Below are positions 1 to 8,259 of a stretch of DNA of 64,000 nucleotides, piece after piece (within the stretch, counting starts at the first letter, position 1; every line of letters starts with the position of its first letter). The notes below the pieces were generated by a model. It searched no databases, was not told the DNA's origin, and saw only the letters and a program-made list of their open reading frames with translations. Location of the stretch: the NCBI RefSeq assembly GCF_030551255.1, contig NZ_CP130630.1, positions 8,927,001-8,991,000 on the forward strand, written 5' to 3'. This DNA is from Streptomyces sp. NL15-2K (GTDB lineage Bacteria; Actinomycetota; Actinomycetes; Streptomycetales; Streptomycetaceae). A program made the translations under genes and the position numbers.

Positions 1-450
1 GTCGTCGGTGAAGGCGTAGTGGCTGTACGAGTGGTTCGCGACCTCGAAGAGCGGGTCCTGCCCGATGGACCGGGCCTGCACCGGGTACTGCTCGGCCCAC
101 CGGCCCGTCATGAACACCGTGGCCGGCACCTTCAGCGCCCGCAGTGTCGCGATCAGCCGTGGATTGTCGAACCGCTCGCCCGCCGCCGCCCGCGGCCCCT
201 GCCCGGCGGTCATGTCGGCGTCGAAGGTGAGCGCGACGGTCCTGCCGTGCGTCCGGGGGCCGTTCTCGAAGACGGGCGTCAGGCCCGCGGGGCCGGGTGC
301 GAGGGTCGGTGGCCGGGACGGGGCCGTGGCGGGCGCGGAGGGAGCCGGGCGCGCGACCCGGGGGGCCTGGGCGGTGCCGCAGGCGGCGAGGGAGGCGAGG
401 GCGGCGCTCAGGGCGCAGGCGGCGGTGCCGCGTCGCACAAGAGTGATCAT
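1..450 (-). CDS. Polysaccharide deacetylase lipoprotein (C-terminus beyond window)
   Basis: Only the first 150 residues are in the window. The protein begins with a lipoprotein signal peptide (lipobox LAAC, Cys24), then a Pro/Ala-rich linker, then the start of a NodB-type deacetylase fold. The motif TFDAD (residues 75-79) matches the first NodB motif with its metal-binding Asp, and HSYSH (140-144) matches the second motif that supplies two metal-ligand histidines. Family knowledge: these enzymes remove N- or O-acetyl groups from cell-wall or extracellular polysaccharides, here at the outer membrane face. The ATG at 448-450 is the first start with a proper signal peptide. The substrate is unknown. 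Confidence 0.9.
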   Translation of the reverse strand, partial: MITLVRRGTAACALSAALASLAACGTAQAPRVARPAPSAPATAPSRPPTLAPGPAGLTPVFENGPRTHGRTVALTFDADMTAGQGPRAAAGERFDNPRLIATLRALKVPATVFMTGRWAEQYPVQARSIGQDPLFEVANHSYSHYAFTDD

Positions 451-510
451 CGTATGAATGTATGGCGATATGACTTATATGTGCGTCAGCACCGCCGGAG
501 CGTCACCCGC

Positions 511-2025
511 TCAGATCTCCCGTTGCTCCAACGCCCGCGTCGCCGGCCCCTGCACCACCTTGCCGTCCGTGTCGAAGCGGGAGCCGTGGCAGGGGCACTC
601 CCAGGCGCGTTCGGCGGCGTTGAAGGAGACCAGGCAGCCCATGTGGGTGCAGCGCGCGGACAGGGCGTGCAGGTGGCCGCCCTCGTCCCGGTACACCGCG
701 AGCCGGCCGCCGCCGGTGCGTACGACCGCGCCCTCGCCCGGCGGCAGGGCCTCGACCGGCGGCGGAGGCCGCAGCCGGTCGCCGACGAAGTGACGGGCGA
801 CCTGCGCCTGGTGCTTGAGGAACGACGGCGCCTCGCGCACGGTCGAGCGCAGTCGGCGCGGGTCGTACAGCTCGCTCCACGCGCACTCCTCGCCGGTGAT
901 CAGCGCGGTGAGCAGCCGGCCCGCCATCATCCCGCCGCTCATGCCCCAGCCGCCGAAGCCGGTGGCGACGTACGCGTGGTGCGCGCCCGGGTGCAGCGGG
1001 CCCACCAGCGGCACGGTGTCGGTCGGGTCGTTGTCCTGGGTGGCCCAGGCGTGGGTGAGGGTGACGTCGGGGAAGTGCTCGGCGGCCCAGTCGGCCAGGT
1101 GCTGGAAGCGGGAGCGGGTGTCTCCGGTGCCGGGCGTGAAGTGCTCCCCGGTGACGATCAGCAGCCGCTGCTCCCCGTGCGGTGCCGTGCGGACCGAGCG
1201 CGTGCCCTCCTCCGGGGTGATGTACATGCCGTCGGGGTCCCGGCCGGCGTCGATGGTCCCGGCGACGACCAGCTCGCGGCGCGGGGAGAGGCGGGTGAAC
1301 AGCAGGGCGCGGTCGAAGACCGGGTAGTGCGTGGCGACCACGACGTCCCCGGCGGTCACCGTGGCTCCCGTGTCGGTCGTCAGCCGGCACGGCTCGCCCT
1401 CCTCCAGACCGATGACGGTGGTGTGCTCGTGGATGTGCCCGCCGTGGGCGAGCAGGTCGTCGGCGAGGGCCAGCAGGTACTTGCGCGGATGGAACTGCGC
1501 CTGTCCGGTGACCCGCACCGCGCCCGCCACCGGGAACGGCAGCCCGGTCTCCGTCACGAACGACGCCGGCAGCCCCGCCTCCCGCGCCGCATCCGCCTCG
1601 GCTCGCAGCTCCGCCACGTGGCCCGCTTCGCGGGCGTACGTGTACGCGCTCCGCTCCTCCCAGTTGCAGTCGACGCCCAGCTCGGCCACGACGCCGGCGG
1701 CCCGCTCGATCGCCTCCGTCTGCGAGCGGGCGTACAGCCGCGCCCCCTCGGGGCCCCGGGTGCGCCGCAGCTTGTCGTAGATCAGGGTGTGCAGCACGGT
1801 GACCTTGGCGGTGGTGTGCCCGGTGACGCCGGCCGCGACCCGGTCGGCCTCCAGCACCGCCACCTCGCGCCCGGCCCGCGCCAGCTCCCACGCCGTGCTC
1901 AGCCCGGCGACACCGGCGCCGATCACGGCCACGTCGACCCGGAGGTCGTTCTCCAGCACGGTCCGGTCCGGGCCGGGCGCGGTCTGGAGCCAGTACGAGC
2001 CGCTGACGTGCGGATGCTCTGTCAT
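511..2025 (-). CDS. FAD-dependent oxidoreductase with C-terminal Rieske [2Fe-2S] domain
   Basis: This 504-residue protein joins a D-amino-acid-oxidase-type flavoprotein to a Rieske domain. The N-terminal Rossmann motif GAGVAG (residues 36-41) binds FAD. The last 50 residues carry Cys459-x-His461 and Cys477-Pro-Cys-His480, the cluster ligand pattern, with Cys464 and Cys479 placed for the stabilising disulfide. No signal peptide is visible, so it is probably cytoplasmic. The substrate is unknown; relatives are annotated as glycine/amine oxidase-like proteins. It lies 28 bp downstream of the PPK2 gene on the same strand, so the two are probably co-transcribed. Confidence 0.93.
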   Translation of the reverse strand: MTEHPHVSGSYWLQTAPGPDRTVLENDLRVDVAVIGAGVAGLSTAWELARAGREVAVLEADRVAAGVTGHTTAKVTVLHTLIYDKLRRTRGPEGARLYARSQTEAIERAAGVVAELGVDCNWEERSAYTYAREAGHVAELRAEADAAREAGLPASFVTETGLPFPVAGAVRVTGQAQFHPRKYLLALADDLLAHGGHIHEHTTVIGLEEGEPCRLTTDTGATVTAGDVVVATHYPVFDRALLFTRLSPRRELVVAGTIDAGRDPDGMYITPEEGTRSVRTAPHGEQRLLIVTGEHFTPGTGDTRSRFQHLADWAAEHFPDVTLTHAWATQDNDPTDTVPLVGPLHPGAHHAYVATGFGGWGMSGGMMAGRLLTALITGEECAWSELYDPRRLRSTVREAPSFLKHQAQVARHFVGDRLRPPPPVEALPPGEGAVVRTGGGRLAVYRDEGGHLHALSARCTHMGCLVSFNAAERAWECPCHGSRFDTDGKVVQGPATRALEQREI

Positions 2026-2053
2026 GCGGGCCGGGTACCCCGACCGGGCCGGT

Positions 2054-2917
2054 TCACTGCGCGAGCAGCCGCCGACGGCACTCGGCCACGTCGAAGTCCG
2101 CCTTCGGGTAGCGCGGGTCCAGCGCCCGCAGGTGCTCCAGGAGCAGCCGGCTCACCGCCCAGTTCCGGTACCACTTGCGGTCCGCCGGGACCAGGTACCA
2201 GGGGGCGTACGGCGTCGAGCAGCGCTCCAGGACGATCTCGTACGCCTTCTGGTACGCGGGCCACAGCGCGCGGTCGTCTATGTCGGACGGGTCGAACTTC
2301 CAGTGCTTGTCGGGACGGTCGAGGCGCTTGAGCAGGCGGCGGCGCTGCTGGTCGTAGGAGATGTGCAGGAAGCACTTGATCACGGTCACGCCGTCGTCGG
2401 CCAGGGACTTCTCGAAGCGGTTGATCTCGTCGTAGCGGCGTTCGAGCTCGGCGCGCGGGGCGAGCTCGCGGACGCGGGCGATCAGGACGTCCTCGTAGTG
2501 CGAGCGGTCGAAGATGCCCAGCTCTCCCGGCTGGGGCAGCGCCTTCTCGATCCGCCACAGGAAGGAGTGCCGGCGCTCCTCGGGCGTGGGTGCCTTGAAC
2601 GCGTGGATCCGGCAGCCCGACGGGTTGAACAGGCCGATGACGTGCTTGACCGTGCCGCCCTTGCCGCTGGTGTCCATGCCCTGCAGCACCAGCAGGACCC
2701 GCCGCCGGTCACCGGCCGTGCTCGCCGCCCACAGACGTTCCTGGAGGTCGGCCAAAGGCTTGCCGAGTTCGGCGGTGGCCGCCTTGCCCGCCGCCTTGCC
2801 CTTCGGGCCGCCGGGGGTGCCGCGGGCGTCGTACGCGGCCAGGTCGACCGGTTCGCCGCCGGGCACGCGCAGCAGCTCGCGGAGATCGAGGCCGTCGCGG
2901 TGCTTGTGCTCGGCCAT
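2054..2917 (-). CDS. PPK2-family polyphosphate kinase
   Basis: The 287-residue protein has the PPK2 kinase core. The Walker A loop GMDTSGKGG is at residues 80-88 and the Walker B/lid segment FDRSHYEDVL is at about 136-145. PPK2 enzymes transfer phosphate between polyphosphate and nucleotides, usually making ATP or GTP from polyphosphate in the cytoplasm. Length is normal for a one-domain PPK2. The gene follows the PhoX-like gene by 30 bp on the same strand, a pairing that suggests a phosphate-storage or phosphate-scavenging link. Which nucleotide is preferred cannot be read from the sequence. Confidence 0.93.
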   Translation of the reverse strand: MAEHKHRDGLDLRELLRVPGGEPVDLAAYDARGTPGGPKGKAAGKAATAELGKPLADLQERLWAASTAGDRRRVLLVLQGMDTSGKGGTVKHVIGLFNPSGCRIHAFKAPTPEERRHSFLWRIEKALPQPGELGIFDRSHYEDVLIARVRELAPRAELERRYDEINRFEKSLADDGVTVIKCFLHISYDQQRRRLLKRLDRPDKHWKFDPSDIDDRALWPAYQKAYEIVLERCSTPYAPWYLVPADRKWYRNWAVSRLLLEHLRALDPRYPKADFDVAECRRRLLAQ

Positions 2918-2947
2918 GCGGCACCCCCTTCCCTTCCCGCGCCGCTG

Positions 2948-4417
2948 CTACTGCCTACGCCACGGCCCCGTCACCGCGAACGTCGTCCCGGGCGTGTAGC
3001 AGTTCACGTACATCGTCCTGCCGTCCGGGGAGAAGGTGACACCGGCGAACTCGCCCCACTCGGGTTCTTCCGGACTCCCTGTGTTCTGGCGGCCGCGGGC
3101 CATCGCGTAGACCTCGCCGCGCCGGGTGACGCGGTAGACGTGCTGGGCGCCGTTGCCGTCCTCGCAGACCATCAGGCCGCCGCTGGGGGCGAGGCAGATG
3201 TTGTCCGGGGACTCGCCGGGGAGCTGGACGTCGGTGTCGGGGCCGAAGACGATCACGAGGGTCAGGCGGCGCGCAGAGGGGTCGTAGCGCCAGATCTGGC
3301 CGTAGTGGTCGGCCGCCGAACCCTCCGCGCTGCGCGCGAACGAGGACACGAAGTACACGCACGTCCCGCCCCAGTAGCACCCCTCCAGCTTCTGCGCGTG
3401 CGTGATGCCCTGCGGGCCGAAGTCCTGGTGACGGATGGGGGTTTCGGCGGCCAGGGGGTCCGGTACGTCCACCCACTCGATGCCGTCGAAGCAGGCGTCC
3501 GTCTCCCGGATGGAGGACAGGTCGGGTACGCCGGGCACGCGCATCGCCTGGAGCCGGCCGCCCGCGCGCAGCGAACCGAGGCCGCGCAGCGGCTTGTCGG
3601 GCAGGAAGCGGTAGAAGAGGCCGAAGGGCCGCTCGAAGGCGTCCTCCGTCTCGTAGACGATGCCGCGCCTGGGATCGACGGCGATCGCCTCGTGCTGGAA
3701 GCGGCCCATAGCGGTCAGCGGTACGGCGCCGGAGCGATGGGGGTCCCCCCGCGCGAGCGAAGCCGAGCGTGGGGGAGGGGCGGCCGGATGTACCTCGAAG
3801 ATGAACCCGTGGTCCTTGGTGTAGCCGTTGGTGCCCGCCTTGTCCTCGGTCTCCTGGCAGGTCAGCCAGGTGCCCCAAGGGGTGGGCCCGCCCGCGCAGT
3901 TGACGGCCGTACCGGCGATCGCGACCCGCTCCGACAGCACGTTGTTGCCGCCGTCCAGCGTCAGGGCCGTACAGCCGCCCTTGCCCGCCGGGTCGTAGGT
4001 GAGCCCCTTGACCGTCGGGACGGGGATCTTCGCGGTGTTGCGGTTCTCGTGGTTGCGGACCAGGTGGACCCGGCCGCTGTGCCTGCCCGCGGAACGCCCG
4101 GCGAAGGCGGCCATCCCGTCGTGGTTGGAGGGGACGCGGCCCTCGCCGGAGCGATGGGGGTCCCCCCGCGCGAGCGAAGCCGAGCGTGGGGGAGGGTCGC
4201 CCTCGCGGGAGAGCACCTGGTAGCGGAAACCTTTCGGCAGGTCGAGCAGGCCGGCCGGGTCGGGGACCAGAGGGCCGTATCCGGTGTGGCCGAGGTCCTG
4301 TGCGGCGGCGGTGCCCGCGAAGAGGTCGGAGAGGTTTCCGGCGAAGGCGATCGAGACGCCCAGCGCTCCGGCGCCGGCGAGTACCTGACGGCGTGTCGTG
4401 GACACGGATTCGGACAT
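2948..4417 (-). CDS. PhoX/DUF839-type secreted phosphatase-like protein with two repeat insertions
   Basis: I place the start at the ATG at 4415-4417, which has AGGAAGG about 10 bases upstream and opens a twin-arginine signal (TTRRQVLAGAG, residues 7-17). The 489-residue protein resembles the PhoX family of Ca/Fe-dependent phosphatases exported folded by Tat, for example in the segments NHENRNTAK and DNICLAPSGG. Two identical 53-bp repeats lie inside the reading frame and each adds PPPRSASLARGDPHRSG, near residues 75 and 214. Each repeat's flanks still match the family, so the gene looks open, but the added Pro/Arg-rich segments could disturb folding. Phosphatase activity is inferred from family resemblance. 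Confidence 0.88.
   Translation of the reverse strand: MSESVSTTRRQVLAGAGALGVSIAFAGNLSDLFAGTAAAQDLGHTGYGPLVPDPAGLLDLPKGFRYQVLSREGDPPPRSASLARGDPHRSGEGRVPSNHDGMAAFAGRSAGRHSGRVHLVRNHENRNTAKIPVPTVKGLTYDPAGKGGCTALTLDGGNNVLSERVAIAGTAVNCAGGPTPWGTWLTCQETEDKAGTNGYTKDHGFIFEVHPAAPPPRSASLARGDPHRSGAVPLTAMGRFQHEAIAVDPRRGIVYETEDAFERPFGLFYRFLPDKPLRGLGSLRAGGRLQAMRVPGVPDLSSIRETDACFDGIEWVDVPDPLAAETPIRHQDFGPQGITHAQKLEGCYWGGTCVYFVSSFARSAEGSAADHYGQIWRYDPSARRLTLVIVFGPDTDVQLPGESPDNICLAPSGGLMVCEDGNGAQHVYRVTRRGEVYAMARGRQNTGSPEEPEWGEFAGVTFSPDGRTMYVNCYTPGTTFAVTGPWRRQ
3727..3779 (+). repeat. 53-bp GC hairpin repeat, copy 1 (inside PhoX-like gene)
   Basis: This copy is identical base for base to 4144-4196. The core reads GGGGGTCCCCCC, then a GCGCGAGCG segment, and ends in GTGGGGGAGG. 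In plus-strand RNA the CCCCC-G-CGC arm pairs with GCG-U-GGGGG through one G-U pair. The gene is on the minus strand, so the better-folding strand is antisense to it. A near-identical copy lies at 61023-61066. Confidence 0.95.
4144..4196 (+). repeat. 53-bp GC hairpin repeat, copy 2 (inside PhoX-like gene)
   Basis: The second exact copy lies 417 bp (139 codons) from the first, so both are read in the same frame and give the same peptide. Finding two copies in one gene and a third 57 kb away in a non-coding site argues for a dispersed genomic repeat and not for a protein-domain duplication. Confidence 0.95.
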
Positions 4418-4510
4418 GGGGCAGCAACCTTCCTGCTGGCGGACAGGAACTGTGACCCCGCCGTGTCTATCACCTGCCGAGAGCCACGGGAACAACGCGC
4501 GTAGAACGTG

Positions 4511-5347
4511 TCACTTCCCGACCGACTTCCCGATCGACTGCCCGAGCGTTTTCTCGATCGACTCATCCATCGGCTGCTGGGGCGGCTCCTGATGTGCCCT
4601 TTCCAGGAACCGCAGCAGTTCCACCGGGAACGGCAGCACGAGCGTCGAGTTCTTCTCGGCGGCGACCGCCACCACCGTCTGCAACAGCCGCAGCTGAAGC
4701 GCGGCGGGCTGCTCCGACATCACCCCGGCGGCCTCCGCCAGCTTCTTGGACGCCTGCAGCTCCGCGTCCGCGTTGATGATCCGGGCCCGCCGCTCGCGGT
4801 CGGCCTCCGCCTGCCGGGCCATGGAGCGCTTCATCGTCTCCGGCAGGGACACGTCCTTGATCTCGACCCGGTCGACCTGGACGCCCCAGCCGACGGCCGG
4901 GCTGTCGATCATCAGCTCCAGCCCCTGGTTGAGCTTCTCCCGGTTGGAGAGCAGGTCGTCCAGGTCGCTCTTGCCGATGATCGAACGCAGGGAGGTCTGC
5001 GCCATCTGCGAGACCGCGTACTTGTAGTCCTCGACCTTGATCAGCGCGTTCACCGCGTCGACCACCTTGAAGTACACGACCGCGTCCACGCGCACGGTCA
5101 CGTTGTCACGGGTGATGCCCTCCTGGGCCGGTACCGGCATCGTGACGATCTGCAGGTTGACTTTGTGCAGCCGGTCCACGAACGGGACGATCAAGGTGAA
5201 TCCGGGGGCCCGTACGTCTCCCGCCAGCCGCCCGAGCCGGAGGACCACCCCGCGCTCGTACTGCTTGACCACCCGCGCCGCCGCGGCGACGTAGAGAACT
5301 CCCACCGACCCGACCGCCGCGGCCGCTCCCAACAGTTCTGCGAGCAT
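4511..5347 (-). CDS. Slipin / stomatin-like SPFH (band 7) membrane protein
   Basis: The 278-residue protein has one N-terminal membrane segment (about residues 3-24), then an SPFH domain with the characteristic QYERGVVLRLGR start and the IEDYKYAV-like region (KVEDYKYAVSQ). A charged helical stretch rich in Ala/Glu/Arg (about 175-225) follows, as expected for oligomerisation. Slipins form large membrane-associated assemblies that organise lipid domains or modulate proteases; here a NfeD protease partner is not adjacent. The C-terminal tail (GKSVGK) is polar. It lies 93 bp upstream of the PhoX-like gene on the same strand. Confidence 0.92.
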   Translation of the reverse strand: MLAELLGAAAAVGSVGVLYVAAAARVVKQYERGVVLRLGRLAGDVRAPGFTLIVPFVDRLHKVNLQIVTMPVPAQEGITRDNVTVRVDAVVYFKVVDAVNALIKVEDYKYAVSQMAQTSLRSIIGKSDLDDLLSNREKLNQGLELMIDSPAVGWGVQVDRVEIKDVSLPETMKRSMARQAEADRERRARIINADAELQASKKLAEAAGVMSEQPAALQLRLLQTVVAVAAEKNSTLVLPFPVELLRFLERAHQEPPQQPMDESIEKTLGQSIGKSVGK

Positions 5348-5400
5348 CCCGGCCTCCTCGCCCAGAGGTCCGTTGTGTCTGCTCCTGTAACGATATGCCT

Positions 5401-5442
5401 GGTGCCCGGTCCGGGGCCATGACGAGCCCCGGACCGGGCACC
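5401..5442 (-). terminator. Strong hairpin terminator after the SulP gene
   Basis: A perfect 17-bp inverted repeat (5401-5417 with 5426-5442) has an 8-base loop. It lies between the stop of the SulP gene (5479) and the start of the slipin gene (5347), both on the minus strand. There is no T-run, which is common for Streptomyces terminators. Confidence 0.85.
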
Positions 5443-5478
5443 TGTGCGCTTGCTGACGGCGCGGTGGCGGTCACCGCG

Positions 5479-6987
5479 TTACGGCGCGGCCGCCTTCACC
5501 GGCTCCGGCTCGGTGACCCGTACCGGTTCCGTGCCGACCGAGCTGTGCCGCTCGGCCCAGTTCTCCAGCGCCGTACGGCAGGCGTGGTCGAGGTGGTGCA
5601 GCCCGGACAGGTCCAGCTCGACCGGGCGGTCCTGGGGCAGTGCCTCCAGGCTGTCGAGGATCTTCGGCAGCCTGAGGAAGGTCGCGTTGCCCGACAGGTA
5701 CGCCTGGATGGGGCCGGCGCCCTTGTCTATGACCTCCATCTTCAGGTGCGAGGCCTCCCAGGCGGTCTTGACCACGGACAGGGCCAGACCGATCAGCACG
5801 CCCTCGAACATGTTCACCGCGACGATGGACACGGCCGTGACCATCAGGATCAGCGCCTCACCGCGGTGCTCCCGCCACAGCGAAACGATCTCGCGGAAGG
5901 GGATCAGCTTCCAGCCCGCGTGGACCAGGATGCCGGCGAGCGCGGGCAGCGGGATCAGCGCCAGGGTCGACGGCAGCAGTGCCGCGAACAGCAGCAGCCA
6001 CACGCCGTGCAGGACCCGGGACGCCTTGGTCTTCGCGCCCGCCTGGACGTTGGCGGAGCTGCGCACGATGACCGCGGTCATCGGCAGCGCGCCGAGCGCA
6101 CCGCACACCGTGTTGCCCACGCCCTGGGCCATGAGCTCCTTGTCGTACTCGGTGCGCGGACCGTCGTGCAGCCGGTCCACGGCGGCGGCGCTGAACAGGC
6201 TCTCGGCGGAGGCGATCAGGGTGAAGGCCGCGATCGTGCCGAAGATGGCCGGGTTGGCCAGTTCGCCGAAGGCGTCCGTGCCCGGCGGCTGGATGGATTC
6301 CAGCAGACCGTTCACCTCGACGGTGGCGATCGACAGGCCGAAGACCTGGGTGACGGCGGTCGCCAGTACCACCGCGGCGAGCGCGCCCGGCACCAGCTGC
6401 GCCTTCTTCGGCATCCGCTTCCACAGCACGAGCACCGCGATGGTGCCCGCGCCGACCGCGAGCGAGGTGAGCGCCACCGTGCTGCCGAGGGCGTCGGCGG
6501 CGGCCCCGGGCAGTCCGGTGATCTTGTCGAGGCCGGAGGTGGGAGCCTTCAGCCCTGCTGCCGAGTACAGCTGGCCCGCGATGAGCACGAGTCCGATGCC
6601 GGCCAGCATGCCCTCGACGACCGAGACGGATATCGCCCGGAACCAGCGCCCCAGCTTCAGGGCGCCCATGGCCAGTTGGAGCAGTCCGGCGGCCAGCACG
6701 ATGACCCCGAGCGCGGGGAGCCCGAACTCGTTCACCGCTTCGAAGACCAGCACGGTCAGACCCGCGGCCGGTCCGGAGACCTGGAGGCTGCTGCCCCGCA
6801 TGAAGCCGGTGACGAGGCCGCCGACGATGCCGGTGACCAGGCCGAGTTCGGCCGGGACCCCGGAGGCGACCGCCACGCCGACGCACAGCGGCAGGGCGAC
6901 GAGGAAGACGACGAGAGAGGCGGCGAAGTCCTGCCGCAGATAAGGGAACCTGGTGGTTGCAGTTCGATTCTCCACGGCGGTCCTCAC
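5479..6987 (-). CDS. SulP-family inorganic anion transporter with STAS domain
   Basis: The 502-residue protein starts with the SulP signature region (FPYLRQDFAASLVVFLVALP) and has about ten or more hydrophobic segments. A cytoplasmic STAS domain occupies roughly residues 415-485 (VELDLSGLHHLDHACR). SulP proteins exchange or symport sulfate, bicarbonate or other anions at the membrane. The start codon overlaps the stop of the upstream carbonic anhydrase by 4 bp, so translation is coupled. This pairing makes bicarbonate the most likely substrate (BicA-like), although sulfate cannot be excluded. A strong hairpin terminator follows. Confidence 0.94.
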   Translation of the reverse strand: MRTAVENRTATTRFPYLRQDFAASLVVFLVALPLCVGVAVASGVPAELGLVTGIVGGLVTGFMRGSSLQVSGPAAGLTVLVFEAVNEFGLPALGVIVLAAGLLQLAMGALKLGRWFRAISVSVVEGMLAGIGLVLIAGQLYSAAGLKAPTSGLDKITGLPGAAADALGSTVALTSLAVGAGTIAVLVLWKRMPKKAQLVPGALAAVVLATAVTQVFGLSIATVEVNGLLESIQPPGTDAFGELANPAIFGTIAAFTLIASAESLFSAAAVDRLHDGPRTEYDKELMAQGVGNTVCGALGALPMTAVIVRSSANVQAGAKTKASRVLHGVWLLLFAALLPSTLALIPLPALAGILVHAGWKLIPFREIVSLWREHRGEALILMVTAVSIVAVNMFEGVLIGLALSVVKTAWEASHLKMEVIDKGAGPIQAYLSGNATFLRLPKILDSLEALPQDRPVELDLSGLHHLDHACRTALENWAERHSSVGTEPVRVTEPEPVKAAAP

Positions 6988-7562
6988 AGTGCCCGGAAGG
7001 TGTCGGAGGACACGTCGTGGGTCATCACTGACCCCGTGTGCACTTCGTAGTACCAGGCGTGCAAGGTCAGTTGACCACTCGCCAGCTTCTTGTCGATGAA
7101 CGGGTACGACCGCAGCCGCAGCACCTGAGCCAGGATGTGGCTCTGCACGCCCTCGGCGACGGTCGGGTCCTCGACGGTGCCCGCCGGGCGCGGGGTGGCG
7201 TGCGTGAGCCAGTCGCGCACGGCCGGTACGGAGGTCAGGTCGTCGCCGCGGACCAGGGCGCCCACGGCGCCGCAGTGCGAGTGGCCGCAGACCACGATGT
7301 CGTCGACGCCCAGCACCTCCACCGCGTACTCGATGGTGGCCGCCTCGCTGGTGGGGTGCTCGGAGGCGTACGGGGGGACGATGTTGCCCGCGGTGCGCAG
7401 CTCGAAGAGCTCGCCGGGGCGGGCGCCCGTGATCAGGGCCGGGACGACCCTGGAATCGGAGCAGGTGATGAACAGGACCTGCGGGGACTGGCCTTCGGCC
7501 AGCTTGGCGAACTCCTCAGGGCGCTGTCCGAACGTGCGGGCGTTGTCGATGAGGGGCTGCAT
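6984..7562 (-). CDS. Beta-carbonic anhydrase
   Basis: The 192-residue protein has the beta-class zinc site: Cys34-x-Asp36-x-Arg38 (CSDSRV) and His94-x-x-Cys97 (HSHC), which bind zinc with the catalytic Asp/Arg pair. It interconverts CO2 and bicarbonate in the cytoplasm. It is the first gene of a two-gene operon with the SulP transporter, overlapping it by 4 bp. Together they probably supply or balance cytoplasmic bicarbonate. All catalytic residues are present, and the length is normal for this class. Confidence 0.96.
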   Translation of the reverse strand: MQPLIDNARTFGQRPEEFAKLAEGQSPQVLFITCSDSRVVPALITGARPGELFELRTAGNIVPPYASEHPTSEAATIEYAVEVLGVDDIVVCGHSHCGAVGALVRGDDLTSVPAVRDWLTHATPRPAGTVEDPTVAEGVQSHILAQVLRLRSYPFIDKKLASGQLTLHAWYYEVHTGSVMTHDVSSDTFRAL

Positions 7563-7681
7563 AAGTGGTGACTCCTCCTGGCGTGCCGCGATGGCGCGTC
7601 GGGGTTACCTGGCGCGCCTCAAGGGCGCGCAGGCTTACATGACAGAGGTGGGGGACTGCTGTGCTGTCAGCAGCTCTGCTG

Positions 7682-8074
7682 TCAGCAGCGAAAGACCTGA
7701 AGTGCGGCCGGAGAGTGCGCTGTCGAGGGTCTCGACGTGGTGAGCGCGACGCCCGTGAGGCGTCTGTCCGTGTCCGCGCGGTCCTGCGTCGGCACCGGGC
7801 GCTCGGGCGCCTCGGGGGCGAAGTCGATGGCACGGTGCCGGTCGCGGGGTCGCAGGGGACCGGTCGGGTCCTCTGCGGGGTCGCAGTGCCGGAACGTGGC
7901 GGTCTCGTCGCGGAGAGCCTTGGCGGACAGTTTGATTCCGGGCTGAGCTTTGGCCTCGACTTGACGCGCCGTATGCGCGGATGCGAACTGCTCGGTAGGT
8001 GCGAAGAACGGGAGGGCGAGCAGGGCGGCGGCGAGGATCGCTACCACGGTCCGTACCGTCGTACCTCTGAACAT
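7682..8074 (-). CDS. Small secreted protein of unknown function
   Basis: The ATG at 8072-8074 is chosen because GGAGGGAGG precedes it and because it opens a clean Sec signal peptide (FRGTTVRTVVAILAAALLAL, cleavage probably near FASA-HT). The mature part of about 95 residues is polar and rich in Arg, Asp and Pro, with a single Cys (CDPAEDP) and a C-terminal Cys. I recognise no domain. It is probably exported. About 120 bp separate it from the carbonic anhydrase start, and I see no operon link. Confidence 0.7.
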   Translation of the reverse strand: MFRGTTVRTVVAILAAALLALPFFAPTEQFASAHTARQVEAKAQPGIKLSAKALRDETATFRHCDPAEDPTGPLRPRDRHRAIDFAPEAPERPVPTQDRADTDRRLTGVALTTSRPSTAHSPAALQVFRC

Positions 8075-8259
8075 GCGCCTCCCTCCAGGTAGTTCGCAGC
8101 CTCTAGGTCGCACCAACGGTTGGTCAACGACTGGTCAAGAAACACCTTAGCCCGGCAAAGTTGTTTGCAGGGTTAACTTAACGTTTCAGACCTGAAGAGA
8201 GGCTGAAGCCTGCGCGTTGCGTGGCGCGAACTGGCCCTTGACCTGGGGAGGTTGGTCGG

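Noticed and set aside
19..4504. Long plus-strand open frames opposite the FAD/Rieske, PPK2 and PhoX-like genes
   Set aside because: They mirror genuine minus-strand genes in GC-rich DNA, have repetitive Arg/Gly/Ala composition, no domain and no ribosome-binding site.
4418..4510. A PhoP (PHO) box upstream of the PhoX-like gene
   Set aside because: The best stretch (GTTCTACGCGC GTTGTTCCCGT on the minus strand) matches the 11-base direct-repeat consensus poorly, so I do not claim it.
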